A DNA stretch of 64,000 bases from Clavelina lepadiformis (GCF_947623445.1 NC_135242.1:19840001-19904000); one strand, 5' to 3'; numbered from the stretch's first letter, positions 27,849 through 40,500 are shown. A program made the numbers and translations. The notes: generated by a model from the letters alone, not told the origin.

Positions 27849-28670
27849 TATAATAGTATATTGTGTATGGAAAAATTATTAACTCCCTAAATTATCAGAA
27901 ATCTAAGGCAACCGTAAAAGGTTGGAATAAATTTTAACAAACCACAAAATTATTTGATATGGCAACTATTCTTGCATAATCATCAGATTTCTGTTTCAAT
28001 AAGTGACCGAAAAAGATAAAGCCATAATAGTTCAGTCAAAAATACAATGAAACTGGCATGAAATAAATGATTGCGTACACAGTATAAATACAAATACATG
28101 GGTGGCCCAAATGCTAGCAATTGTCTTGTTGCATCACAAACGCCTTGGCACCAAAAATGATCCTCCCTATTATGTATATTGGTATTTAAAATTGTGATAA
28201 TGTTATGAGGCCTGTGAAAATTACAAAGTGATCTAATCGTCTTGGAATATTGCTACAGAACATAGCAAGTAATAACTTAGAATAAAAGTAGCTAGCACTC
28301 ATTGCTTTGAAGTTAGCACAAAAATTTTAAGTAAGCTTTTACAAACAAACCATAGTGGTCATGTAACTTGAAAGAAAAATAACTGTCAACATGATAATAT
28401 GGCTGTTGCCCAAGACAAGGTTATAATTAAACGAGGGAAGGGACAAAATGAGGACCTGGGAAGAATAAGCTCTTCCTGGGAGTGAAAAGAAGTGAAAACA
28501 CCGGTGTAAAATGTGTACTGTCCTGAAGACTCAGAAAGATATTCATCAAAAGATAAGGTAATAGGTATTAGTTTCAATTTTATGACTTTCAGGCTTCAGC
28601 CACTGATTCAATTAAACTGCTAAATGATATCATAACTAGTGCGTAGACCATGCATATTAAAGCAGCTTCT
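27849..28670. other. Gap between CPOX stop and RFK start
   Basis: The 822 bp hold the CPOX 3'UTR and the RFK promoter and 5'UTR. No further gene is seen. No acceptor-like AG precedes the RFK ATG closely, unlike several neighbours. The gap is far longer than the few to few tens of bases usual between tunicate operon genes. Confidence 0.5.
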
Positions 28671-29843
28671 CTACACCCAATCCTTTGGTTCTTTTAGAAC
28701 TTTCAAGAGTTTATATTCTTGGGAACCTAGCTTTGGTGTATGCATGTACTCCCATCTTGCAGTAAGTGGCAAAGACATCAATATGCTTTCAATTCTAGCT
28801 CCTGGAGTTTGAAAGCCAAACTTTGTTCCTCGATCATAAATTAGATTAAATTCCACGTAACGACCACGTCTAAGCTGTTGCCACTGTTTGTTTTCGGGAG
28901 TAAATGATTTGTGCTTGTTTTTGGCTATTATAGGAATGTAGCTTGGAATAACTGACTCTGCACATGACTTGACAAAAGCAAAAGCCGAATCAGCATCAGG
29001 ACCTTCAACGTCATCAAAGAAAATACCACCCACACCCCGGCGCTCTCCCCGAATTGGAATCGTAAAATATTCATCACACCATTTTTTGTATTTTGGATAT
29101 AAATCATTTCCATGTTTGTTGCATGCTTTCTTCAGCTCTGAATGAAAATGCCTAACATCATTTTCATCCAAATACATCGGGGTTAAATCTGTGCCCCCTC
29201 CAAACCACCAAGTCTTTTCACCATCGGCACTGGTCACTTCGAAATAGCGATAGTTAAAGTGTACAGTTGGACAATATGGATTGGTAGGATGTACGACTGA
29301 ACTTACACCCATTGCCACAAAAGGTAACGTTCCATCGTCGTGCCGCACAAAGTTACGACCCCTGCTTCTCATTTGTTTTTCAGCTCCTTCACTAAGACTT
29401 CCGTGAACAACCGAAACATTGACACCAGCTTTTTCAAACACTTCACCATCTTGCAAAACACAAGTCACACCACCACCAGTATTGTTGTCTTTGCTCCATT
29501 TGTCGACAATAAACTTCTTGTCACCTCCTTCCAAGGCTTCTATTGCTCTACAAACACTGGCTTGTATTTCCATAATAAGCAGTTCCATTTTGGTAGCAGT
29601 AGATGTAGGACATTTTAGAAGATTTTCGATGCTCGTTACCGGAGCAGCCATAAAAGAAATGGACACTGGAGAACGTTCTTCCTTACATGATAAACAGGTC
29701 ACCTGCTGGCTAAACTTTATAAAGTTTAGCTTCACTTTTGACGATGTCAAGTCATAGCCGGCATAAACACATCCGCCTACAGCAGTTATGCAACCTATAT
29801 ATTTAGATTTATTTCCTAAACTACGTATTGCTCTAGACCACAT
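28671..29843 (-). CDS. CPOX: Coproporphyrinogen III oxidase, oxygen-dependent, mitochondrial (intronless coding region)
   Basis: One uninterrupted frame of 390 residues. The enzyme turns coproporphyrinogen III into protoporphyrinogen IX in the mitochondrial intermembrane space, the antepenultimate step of haem synthesis. Strong blocks: [158 protein letters not shown] and a C-terminal KDWV. The N-terminal about 60 residues are basic then hydrophobic, as expected for an import leader. The in-frame ATG seven codons upstream (29864) straddles an acceptor-like TGCAG ending at 29857, so the ATG at 29843 is preferred. Animal CPOX genes usually have several introns; here none interrupts the coding region. 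Confidence 0.97.
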   Translation of the reverse strand: MWSRAIRSLGNKSKYIGCITAVGGCVYAGYDLTSSKVKLNFIKFSQQVTCLSCKEERSPVSISFMAAPVTSIENLLKCPTSTATKMELLIMEIQASVCRAIEALEGGDKKFIVDKWSKDNNTGGGVTCVLQDGEVFEKAGVNVSVVHGSLSEGAEKQMRSRGRNFVRHDDGTLPFVAMGVSSVVHPTNPYCPTVHFNYRYFEVTSADGEKTWWFGGGTDLTPMYLDENDVRHFHSELKKACNKHGNDLYPKYKKWCDEYFTIPIRGERRGVGGIFFDDVEGPDADSAFAFVKSCAESVIPSYIPIIAKNKHKSFTPENKQWQQLRRGRYVEFNLIYDRGTKFGFQTPGARIESILMSLPLTARWEYMHTPKLGSQEYKLLKVLKEPKDWV

Positions 29844-30014
29844 TTTGAGCTCTTTGCTGCACATAAATATTAAATTTCATTAATAAAATTCAACTCAAAG
29901 TAATCATCATAGAAACATAATACTTACTGCTATTTCCTATACGTAAATTACAGATATCCAGCAATAATTACTTTCCTTTGCGTAATTAAAATCAGTTGTA
30001 TAATAAGCCTATAT

Positions 30015-30331
30015 CAGACATGTGCAACCAGTGGCCCGCGGGCCGCACTGCGGCCCACCAGGTTGTTCCGTGCGGCCCGCGTGGTGCTCAGCAAAATGTT
30101 AGAACTTCATTTTCTTCAGTTTCCTAATCTTCCATCGACAATTATTCACAGTTTTTCAATAAATTGTCGCACAAGTGTATCGTGGACTGCATTAAATCTA
30201 TTTCTTAACTACATAAACTGCATAGGAAAGTCGTTTTACAATACTAATTTTTTCTGAAAAAATCATGTGGCCCACGTTGTCATTCAAAATTTTGTATTTG
30301 GCCCTCCAGTGAAAAAGGTTGCACATGTCTG
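30015..30331. mobile_element. Non-autonomous hAT-like element, 317 bp, upstream of CPOX
   Basis: The left end CAGACATGTGCAACC and right end GGTTGCACATGTCTG are perfect 15 bp inverted repeats. GCCTATAT at 30007-30014 and again at 30332-30339 is a perfect 8 bp target duplication, typical of hAT. The left part is GC-rich (GGCCCGCGGGCCGC) and the inside AT-rich, with no transposase frame. It begins 171 bp upstream of the CPOX ATG, so it may sit in that gene's promoter. Confidence 0.95.
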
Positions 30332-31427
30332 GCCTATATCATACAGAGTGCAATTACCAAAATGACTCTGTTTGAATTTTTTTTTTATAGTTTTCAACTT
30401 GGTTAGCGTTAATCAACCATAATAACATGAGCAAGATACAAAATAATAATAGAAACCAGCAGATTTTGGCTAATGTAGAACAACTATTTAGTCTTAATGC
30501 AAAAAAATGCACTACAGTAACCTCAGTCTAACTTGTAACTATTAGAAAGTGACAACCATGGTTTAATCATATATATATGGCAGTCTTGACTATATAAATG
30601 CTATGTCACTGTGGTTATTTAAAAATATATATATACGGGAGCTGGAAATACCGGCGTGAGAAACGTCACTGACAAACAGTGCCCTAGGTTACAACATCAC
30701 AGGTATGATACAAAGTCCTAGTATTTAATTTTGCTATTTGCCTTAAAGCTATATAACAACTCTAATAAGTTTATAGTATTCTTAAGTAAATAAGTTAAAT
30801 CTTATTAAAAGCTGGCCAGTTGAATATAGTTCTCTTTTAATTAGTGTATCAAAGTTAAACAGTCACAGGTTACAAAATTGTATAACTTGTCGAAAAAGTG
30901 CCATCCTTTCCAGTCTGGTCATTACTCTTAACCACACATTTTAGGTATAAAAACGCACTATTCATGACCAACTTTGCCCTAACAACCAAATTTTACCTAT
31001 CAGTGTAAACAAAATGGTCTACATCTACACATTTGATAGTTGCTATTTGCAATTGACTTGGACGTAGGCTAGTTTGCTTAGTCACGTAGGCAACAGCATG
31101 ACCTCTTATGACGGCGCATGAAGTGGGTCGTTTCTCGAACATTGATTGATTCGCGTCCTGGGGAATTTCCGATATCTGAACTATGAATAAATAAATAGGT
31201 TTCTAAATAGATATACAGTTGATAAATATTGTATATGCTGTAAATGTAGTTACTTTACTTTAGACGTGTTTTAAATTCAATCTAAAGGTTGTAACGGAAG
31301 TATAGATACAAAACTAGAAAGTCTTCGGAATGCAAAGAGGCATGCCACAACGTGTCGCATAATAAGTTAACGACTGGTTGTGCACGATTAGACAAATTGC
31401 GCACGCTTATTAGTCTACTACTCTAGT

Positions 31428-31767
31428 CAGTTGTTCCCAAACTTCTTTCAGCGCGACCCAAATTTGAGTTTGGTGAACATGTTGCGACCCAAGTCTCAAA
31501 TAGCGTTTTTTTAACACGAAAAAAATAATGAAGGCATGGATGACTTTTAGCAGTAACTAGCTAATTTAGTTTTCAATGTCAGCGATCTATTTTTTTCTCA
31601 AGTACCTATATGATACAGACAAACACAAACAAACAGCGGTAGTGTGGTCCACTTACTACGAAGCAATATATTTTAGCCTATTACAAGCAAGTTTGCATCG
31701 CCTAGGCGCGACCCATTTATCCTTTCCAACCCTTGTTTGAGTTGCGATCCATACTTTGGAAACCACT
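31428..31767. mobile_element. Non-autonomous hAT-like element, about 340 bp
   Basis: The left end CAGTTGTTCCCAAACTTCTT and the right end ACTTTGGAAACCACT are diverged inverted repeats. Inside are GCGACCCAAATTTGAGTT and an inverted GAGTTGCGATCC, the usual build of the TTCCCAAAC...GTTTGGGAACC hAT group. Flanks ACTCTAGT at 31420-31427 and 31768-31775 give an 8 bp duplication; the exact right end may be one base off. More decayed than the 30015 element. Confidence 0.82.
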
Positions 31768-31800
31768 ACTCTAGTCACTAAAATTTCCAGTTGTTTTTGC

Positions 31801-31881
31801 AGTAGTCACACCAACGATATAAAGAACTTTATAGTTCTATAGAACTTTATAGAAGTTCTGTATATCGTTGGTCACACTACT
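31801..31881. repeat. 81 bp inverted repeat (hairpin, possible tiny MITE)
   Basis: The arm AGTAGTCACACCAACGATAT at 31801-31820 pairs with the reverse complement of ATATCGTTGGTCACACTACT at 31862-31881; a CAC/GTG triplet is the main mismatch. The arms extend through AGAAC. The centre TTCTATAGAA is itself palindromic, and AGAACTTTATAG occurs twice as a direct repeat. No clear target duplication was seen. It could be a very short MITE or an RNA hairpin. Confidence 0.75.
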
Positions 31882-32880
31882 TCCGTATGTACAGTAAGTA
31901 TAAGCCTAATCGAAATTTAAGTTTCACGGAAATGTAATCTCTGAACATGTTTGTGGAATTATGAAAAGGTCTTTGTTAGATTTGATCATTAGATGGGTTT
32001 TCGTCTATCAAAAATGTATTGAGTAACATAAACAAACAACTGTAGGCGTTTCAGCAAAGGAGGATATCATGTTCAGCTAGATTGCTAGAAGAACAAGTTT
32101 GTAGCCAGAAAAAATGCTAAGCATTACAATTTTCCGAAGCAATAGTTAACATATGCTTTAATTCGGTTGTTTTTTATCCTTTCTTTGTCTGCAAGATGAC
32201 GTCCCAAGGTAGGCCTACGTTTCCAAGAAGATAAAATCGAAATATGCAAATCAAGCCTTATGTTTACGTAAAAATGGTAAGGCTGATATCGCGGTTATTA
32301 GTGTTGTAATGAACGTTGTTGTGGCTTTACAGAGATTTCCGTGCATAAGCCACAATTTTGAAATAAATAGGAGTCTATAACTGCTCCAGCCTATATATGT
32401 CCACAGTTTTACACTCTTTGATTGATTGATTCTAAGTTAGCTGAAATTTCAAGTTACTCGATCAGCTTCGGGTTGGTTGTTAGACCTACTGTGTTTTTTA
32501 CAACCGTGTCAAAAGTTACCGAGTCTGGTTCAGTTAGTTTAAGTTATCTGAAAATTTAAGTTAAGCGAAATGAACGAGTTTATCTGCAATTTATATTCCA
32601 AAATTTGCGGCAACGTCAGTCTTTTTTATTTATAGCCTACTACTCTGACACAACAGCGATGGGTAAACTAATAGGAAATACGGTTTATAAGGAGACATGC
32701 GACTCCACTTCTCAATTCAGTGAACTCCCACCTATTTTTTAACAACAACAACCGTCATATCCAGATGCGCAACATTTTTATCATGTCTTACCTACGAATA
32801 ATTAATTTGGGTGACCACTCTTTTCATAAGTAGGTCAAACCGCTGTTGATGATAAGGGGTTAGGTTTGAAAAAAGAACTT

Positions 32881-32967
32881 GTTAAAAGTTAATTTATTGT
32901 TAATTTCATTTAAGTTTAAATCAGGTGATAGATTTAGATTAGGTTAATTAGGTTAATATGTTAAAAC
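32881..32967. repeat. Degenerate TTAGGTTAA / GTTAATTT tract
   Basis: Imperfect repeats of GTTAATTT, TTTAGATTAGG and TTAATTAGGTTAAT. The reverse complement (AACCTAATTAACCTAATCTA) resembles the tract at 12693-12785, suggesting two copies of one low-complexity repeat in opposite orientation. Confidence 0.5.
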
Positions 32968-34014
32968 ATTCGAGTTAAGTTGGCATGGGGATGTCAAAAA
33001 TTCAGTTTTTTTCCTGTGTGACAGTAACGGTTTTCGTTGGTAAAATACGTTGCAATCACAGCAATGTGTAAGAAACTTGTGAATATGACGACCACATCTA
33101 GACGTAGAAGCAACAGCAGGTCAACAGAATGAATCACACAACTATTGCAACATCACTCGGAAACAGGTTGGCGACCTCTCTGTTTACACAGTTGTAAGTA
33201 TGCCCCGTCACGATTACAAGGGTTTAAAATTTCATGGTTGATCGAAGCCGAGGTAAATTGCGACTTTGTCTTTTACTACCTTTGCAGATGTTTCGGTTTA
33301 CGCTTAAAAGCATTCAATGAAGTGTTAAGTTCACAAAGGCGAAACCGGGTAAGTTGGCAAAATAGCCGGGTACGTTCGCCTGCAGACTCTTGCTTCACAT
33401 TTTGTTGCTTTAAAAGTAAGGTCGTGTTTCAACAACGTGACTCGGCAAACGACAATAAAGTGAAAGAGAAATTGTGAGGATGCTCTTTCAGAGAAATAGA
33501 GTTGCTCAGTGTGAAGAGAGAGGGTTACTGCGCGGGTAAGGTTTGTCGTGCAATATATTTAATCGGTTACTTCAGCAGTGACGAAGGAAGGACCATGCGT
33601 TCAGCTACAATAGGTGACAAGTTCGTATGCGCTTAACGCGTTGAAGATACTGATTTGGTATAATTTTTCAAAGTGTTGTTTAGAAAATCTGTGGCATTAA
33701 TGGTAACATACAGGTTTGGTTGTATGGGCAAGAAGCAACGTATCATTTATCATACGCCTGACGCATTTATCACTTCCTTCCTCTTTCTGTACTCTCTACA
33801 AAACCACTCTTCAACTACTGTACATGTAGTGGCGTACAGTAGTTGTTGTATTCTTAGCGAAACTGGGAAATAAATTCATCTAAAACAAGAAAAAATATTT
33901 TCGTTTTTAGGTAACTTGACTCATCTGGCATTTCAGCAATAAACAAAGTCTTCTGCTAACTTTGTTAATAGTTTATATTTTTTTGTACTTCTGGACAGCT
34001 AGGGCGTTTGGAAT

Positions 34015-35459
34015 ATGAACATATATAGTCCTGGAAAGGTATTCCCTTTAGTAATGGCAAGTAAACCTGCTACCACTCTCAAAGGCCATAAAAAGGCTTG
34101 TAATGGGAAGAAAAAATTTTTCAAAAGAGGTAAATCTTTGCTTGGTCCCTTGCCAGACTTATCTTTCGGACCAAAAGCTTTAACTCGGCAAGATTTTGCT
34201 CGAGATTATGTCTTAGATCCTGAAAATCAAACTTTAAAGTGGTCACGTCCACCGGAAAACATTCTTATTATTAAAAAGAATGATGCAGCAATCATACCGG
34301 CTTTCATTGCATTGGCAAATTGGTTGATAAATGACAAAAGTTTGAACATTTTTGTTGAGGAAGCAGTTTTGAAAGAAAAACTGTTAAAGGTCAATGAAGA
34401 TCTCAAAGAAAACTACACCAAGTTGAAGAAGTACGAACATAGCAACAGCACCAAGAATGGCTGCGACACAATTGATTTGATCATCACCATTGGTGGCGAT
34501 GGCACTTTGCTTTATGCAGCATCACTATTCCAAAGTAGCATGCCTCCTGTCATTGCCTTCCATTGTGGTTCCTTAGGTTTTCTGACTGTTCATGAGCTGA
34601 CTTCTTACAAAGAAACAATTTCAAATGTTTTCCTTGGCAATGCTGGGTTGATGTTGCGAAGTCGACTTAGGTGTATGATACAGAGGTGAGTTTTAAATGT
34701 TTCTGTGCATTAATTTCAACCATATGAACAGTATTGCAAAGCATGGTACATACCCGAAGAGGGTTATATATATATATATATATATATGCTTAAGCCAGCT
34801 TTAATCCTCTTCTGGAAAAAACTTATCTTGTGTTCGTATTTTAATCAACGTTTTCATTTTACAGAAAAGGAGAGATTGAAGATGTAATCCATAAATCTCC
34901 CAGTTATAATGGAATTGTTGACTTGACCGACATAAATATCAAAGGCAACGGTGAAAGTTGTCACCCTTCCTTCTTAGTGTTGAATGAAGTTGTGGTAAAT
35001 AGAGGCCAGAGTCAGTTTATTTGCAACATAGACCTTTATTTAGAGGGGCGGAGAATCACGTCCGTACAAGGTGATGGCCTTATAATATCTACCCCGACTG
35101 GAAGTACAGGTTATGCAGTTGCTGCAGGGGCCTCTATGGTACACCCGAATGTCCCTGCCATCATGGTCACCCCAATTTGCCCACATTCGTTATCCTTTAG
35201 ACCAATCATTGTCCCACCTGGGGCGGAACTTAAATTCGCTCTGTCTGAAAATGCGCGGGGTCCTGCCTCTGTTTCTTTCGATGGCAAAGGTACGACTGAA
35301 ATCTTTCCTGGTGATTATGTCACCATTCGAACATCAGTCCACCCAGCTCCTTGTGTTTGTAAAAATAATCCATTTGATGACTGGTTTGACTCCCTAAGTC
35401 GATGCCTGCACTGGAACTCAAGACAGAGTCAGAAGCAACTTGATCCTATTCCAGATTAA
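34015..35459 (+). CDS. NADK: NAD kinase (NAD+ to NADP+), 2 coding exons
   Basis: Exons 34015-34685 and 34865-35459 join in phase 2 to give 421 residues. The enzyme phosphorylates NAD+ with ATP to NADP+ in the cytosol. Signature motifs: LDPENQTLKWSRPPENILII, the conserved entry to the fold in animal NADKs; the catalytic GGDGTLLYAA loop at 160-169; FHCGSLGFLT; LRSRLRC; LNEVVVNRG; DGLIISTPTGSTGY, the second kinase motif, at 295-307 (here GSTGY where GSTAY is usual); SLSFRPIIVP; and SFDGKG. Length and order match cytosolic NADK. An in-frame TAG lies 15 bases upstream of the chosen ATG, so the frame cannot extend further within this exon. A second Met (MASKPATT) is a possible alternative start. 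A possible poly(A) signal AATAAA is at 35939-35944. Confidence 0.96.
34765..34788. repeat. (TA)n microsatellite in the NADK intron
   Basis: A clean run of alternating TA, about 12 units, inside the 179 bp intron between the two NADK coding exons. Confidence 0.9.
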
Positions 35460-37519
35460 AGCCGTTTGTTTCATTGTTTTCTGCGCTTGTTATGTTTCAA
35501 ACATTCTCACTCCTCATGCACTTAATGCATACTTGTTGCTGTTGCCTTGCTGCTTCCTTTAGGCCTATGGTAGCTTGCTTCACTACTGTTTGTTGACTGA
35601 GATAGTATTTATAGCGGAAGATTATACAACATTTAAAGTTTCAGAGTTGTATAAACTATGTATGTTATTCTATGATTGAACTCATAAACTCTATTGTTGA
35701 AAATTATTTGTTGTTATTAATTACAAAACTTAATTGCATTGTCATTTAGACAGTAGGCTTGTTGTTTTTATGACTTAAGTTTCGACTGTAACATCAATTG
35801 TCCTAAATCAACGAGAAAAATTCAGAACGATTAATTATCAGTTAACTGTAACTTTACCGAATCTGCCATCCATAAGTGATCAATTGATCATTTGCTTTTA
35901 CCCAATAATTTGTAATTTAAATTTAATAGTTTGTATATAATAAAATTGACCTATTGTTATGTGTTTGCGATTGGTATACCTGGAAAATTTTTATTTTATT
36001 ACAAATTAAAATTAAGAGATTTTATAATCAAGTTTTTACTGTTATTTTGTTTATTGCTGTTATTGCCGTTACATATGCAAACGTGTTCTATATAATTACA
36101 GGTACGATTAATGTTTCTTTTTTGCATTCAGCTTCAAATGTTGTACAAAATTAAGGTCTTGCTATTTTTAAGCCAAGACAAATTTGTGTCATTGATATCT
36201 TGATTCAATGATTACATTAGTGCAGTTGGCTACTCATTTTGTAGTGTAATTCCCATTTAACGTTAAAGAATATTTCTATGAATTGATCGTTTTAACTCCG
36301 TGTGTTATTTGGTACTTTCTGCTGCTTTAAAACATTTAGTTTACATGCAGTAGAAATTAAATGACTGTCCATGTTATTGACAGTTTATAATTAGCCTGTT
36401 CTGACACGATGTTTCCAAATTTTATTTATTGGAAGATCTTATGTCGTCTGTCTATTTTAAGATGGCTAGAACTACCACTAATATATGTGACCGATTTTGT
36501 TGGTTATATTAAAAAACTAATGATGTATCTGTTGATTTGTGCAATCATGCTCATACATCTAAAAGTAAATGATAACAGCCTAGCACGTTTTTTTAAGAAA
36601 TAACAAATACACTGTCACATTGAAGGCGGTGGCCTCAAATAATAGTATTTAGTTTCGAATACTACTGGGTTTCAGACTGACATGGAAAGCCTGATGCAAA
36701 TTTGCTGAATTGAACCTTGTACATTAGGGAATGTACATTGTACTTGTACAATAGGGAAAGTGTAAATTGTTAAAAAATCGGCCAGGAAAACAATAACTTC
36801 AGACAACCTAGTGGGCTTTTCATTTATGAAAGAAAAAGTAAGAACATAGCAAAATAACAAGCAAGACTTTTACAAGGATACATGACACAGGTACATAAGT
36901 GGTGTCAGTCAATCATTAGTTAATCAATATGACCTGGAAATGGCGAGCAACGAGCAAGTCGTGAAAGCTCAATAAAAGGTCAAACCAGGCCAAATTTAGT
37001 CAATAAAAAATTAAAACTTAATATAAAATTACTTGTTAAAACAATAAACTTTTACCAGCCACACCCCTGCTACCTGAAAAGGTAAAACCCAACGCGATTA
37101 TACTTGCAAGAACAATCATACTCATAGTGCTGTTACAGAACAGAATTATCTATTTTGGCAGCAAAGCCTAAACAACCTCAAGAAGATAAGCCTAAGTGTT
37201 ATATTGCATAAATAATCACATTATCACTTAAATGCAACATCCACTACAGGTGATAAACTTTCACTGCAAGTAACAAAATTAAACATTATCCAAAAACACA
37301 ACCATCATTAGCAAACTACAGTATAACGCGCCATATACCTCATAACGTTTTAAATGGAAAAAAGTAAAAAAGATTAACTAGGTTAACAATGATCGAAGTA
37401 CTGCTTGAGTAAACTCATGCAATCAAGCAAAACAGTTGAAAAAATAAAACCCTATAAATTTAGCAAAAGGGCAAGTCCATGTGACAATAAATTTAAACTC
37501 ACATAAAGAAAGTACGATT
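35460..37519. other. Intergenic between convergent NADK and Abraxas genes
   Basis: The stretch holds the 3'UTRs of both genes. AATAAA at 35939-35944 is the best NADK polyadenylation candidate. The rest is AT-rich without a supported gene; open frames around 35954-36154 and 36409-36603 have hydrophobic, low-information translations and I do not call them. Confidence 0.5.
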
Positions 37520-40500
37520 TTAATCAGCAGTTTTAAGTCTTCCTGCACGTGTCCTATCAGCCCATGGAAGCTCATCATTATATTCTGCTAATAAAGCGGC
37601 CTCATCTCTAGGGGTGTTAGGGGGGTTTTGCGGTACATCAGGGGTCTTTTTTAAGTCCGCCTTGGCAATGCTTACAAGGCTACCGAAAGGATCATACGGC
37701 GGAGGGGGCTGAGAATCTTGTAATATTTTGTCGTTCATTCCGATGACGTCCGCTGGCTCTTCATGCTCCACAGCCGGGATCCGATACATCGGAGCGAAGC
37801 GTGGGACATCGACGCTTGAACATGGGTCATCTGGAATATAGTGACCATCTTTCTGGTGCAGATCATCCAAGAGCTCACTCGCCTTTTCTTCGCCATAATA
37901 CTCGGCGCTGTCACTTGATTCCGAAGTATCGGTTTCATCACTCAAGTATTGATTTAGTGGCAAACTTTCTTCGACGTTTGGTTTCTTTAGCCCTGACAAA
38001 AAAGTTTTGGTATTCACAGCATTAACAGGAAAAAGTTGCGACAAATAGTGCTAAAATGTTTTGCACTAAACTTTATTTTTTTAAATCTAATAAAGACAAG
38101 TTGACTTGGCACCTTGTAATGCGGCCAGCTTGCTCTTTAGCTGTTCCTGTTCACTGTATGCAGATTCAAGTACACTTTCAACAGAGCGAAGTTTTCCGAC
38201 GGTCTCCTCAAGGCTGCGCACCATTTCTTGCCCAGTATCTCTACAGTTTTACAAGAGTAATATATATGACTGTACAAACATTTCAGCGGACATGTAAATC
38301 CAATAGTGTCAATATTTTGTAAACAATACTTATTGTGTTACGTATTATTATACTACTTATAATGCTTAAGCATAAACGTTCTTGTTGTTGTAAAATTGGT
38401 GCAAATGCCTTGATAGGAAAATTGGTGAAATATTTAGTCCATTCTGTAAAAACTAACATTGCAACCATGAAAATTCAATTTTCATTACAAATACAAATTA
38501 CAACTTGTTTTTACCTCACTGCTTCCACCATGTGGAAGGAACAGTTGCTGTTATTGGTCATAAAGGAGGCATTAAGTGAAGATAAAGCTTTCGTAGCTTG
38601 TGGTAATCTCTGCTGTTGGTGTATCGTGGGATATGGTTTGTATACTCCACATGTTGTGGCTTTTAAATTGACAATTTCCATTGGACATGGAATAAACCAC
38701 CTGAAGATATTTGAAAACAAACAGTTACGCTTGGCCATTGATTAACAACAAGATTAAAATGCAACTTCCGCTTACATACCATAGTTATTAAAGCTTCTGT
38801 AAGGCTACTTCTGTTTAAACGTGTGAAAAACTTTAAACCTTTTCAGCTACTTTGTTGGGCAAAAACAGTAAATACATTATACAACTAAAATGATTCTATA
38901 TTGACATATGTAGTTTTATCATCATATGTGAATTTCAGTAAGAAAAGTAATGAAAAACATTTGTAGTCTGGCATTCCTTAAAGCCAGCTTAACTAACTAT
39001 CTTGCAATTCATAGCGCTCTACGAATTTATGTAAATGGTCATTTTGAAAGGGTTTGGTTAATTGTATACCCTTCCCTAAGGAGTAAAAACTTGTCAGTTT
39101 TTCTTGCCAAATTCGAAAAACTTATATCCTTTAAATCTATTACATGACATTAACAATGCTTGTACCCTATCAGTGGTTCTGGTGAACAGTTCCTAATTCG
39201 AGCAAAACCACAATAACTGAATAATAACTATTTCCATCAGAAAAGCTGAATAATTGAAGTTCCATTGAGTGGTGAGATATCATGACGAAATTGTGTAAAC
39301 ACCCTTCCCAGTTTGAGTATAAATATTTTGTTACCGGTGTAATCAACGACCCAATGACCTTATTGTGTAACAAATGCTATATATAGATATATAGCACATA
39401 CATTAAAAGAAATAGACGGACGGATGTACTATAATAGAATCTTCCACAAAAAATTAACATACCTTTCTCTCAATACAAAAGCGGCAAATTTCCATAAATA
39501 CAAAGACTGGTTTTCTGTCCACCTTTCGTGAATCAAAATTGTCACAACTTGAGATGAAAAGTCAGTAGTTTCAGTGGTTGTGTCTTGTTGATATAACTTT
39601 TTTTCCAATTTGCGATGTACTGACTACAAAGAATTTGATGTTATGACATTCAAAAAATATTTTTTGTTAAACAAGTAGCATTACTGCACAAGTATAACAA
39701 CTGAGCAATAAAATGTAAATATATCGCTAGTATTGTATACATCAGTAGATATCATATAGCTATGAAGTTGTATAATGCAGCACATTGTAAGTAGCACAGA
39801 TACATGTGTTAATTCTTGCAAATCATATCCAACATATACCAGTAAACAAGTTCCTTACAGCATAGACAAGTTAGACATCCATAACAAATAATAAAGGAAA
39901 GACCGATCACCAACATATACCTTTTCATGAACTGTCAAACGAAGCACAGGCCTTCTGCAGAATTTAAACCAACCATAGACTTTTCCATTTGAACATTCAA
40001 TGGTTTCATCCTTATTTAGCTCATTTAAACATGGAAGTGCTCCAATGGTATGGATTGCTGAAACATAACAGAATTAAACTTTCAACTTTTCTTATACGTA
40101 TACATTTAAAATTTAATTTCAAAAAGTGTCACACCATCACCAAGAAAATATCATTTGTCAATTTATATTCGTATCATAAGATGAACGAAAAACACTGATG
40201 GTAAATGGGAAAGTTATGCAATTTTCATTGCATTTAGTTGAGAAAACATGAAAACCAACTTTCTATAAATATATATGATATTATATATCCACGAAACCTA
40301 GGGACCAAACCAATTTGACCAATGGCGGTGATACCAGAAAGCTCACAAAAACAGAAGCCACTACAACTGAACTTGGATAGGCACTGTTAGCCATAAATTG
40401 CCAATTAACCATTTGTAGCTCAGCTGCCTATATTAAATTTATTGATATTTATTTGTTATATATTGACTATGTATTTTGTCAAAAAATTTAACTCCATCAC

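Larger units (their letters stand above)
29844..34014. other. Intergenic between divergent CPOX and NADK, rich in short transposons
   Basis: This 4.2 kb must hold both promoters. It contains two hAT-like MITEs (30015-30331 and 31428-31767), an 81 bp hairpin (31801-31881) and a degenerate TTAGGTTAA tract (32881-32967). A 110-codon open frame at 33145-33477 has no recognisable domain and I do not call it. A splice-acceptor-like CTTCTGGACAG ends at 33998, 16 bp before the NADK ATG. Confidence 0.6.

Noticed and set aside
26836-29843. CPOX-RFK operon
   Set aside because: The genes share a strand, but the 822 bp gap is much longer than in tunicate operons and RFK has no close acceptor before its ATG.
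33145-33477. 110-codon plus-strand open frame before NADK
   Set aside because: No domain, no splice continuity into NADK (an in-frame stop precedes the NADK ATG), and its composition looks like non-coding 5' sequence.
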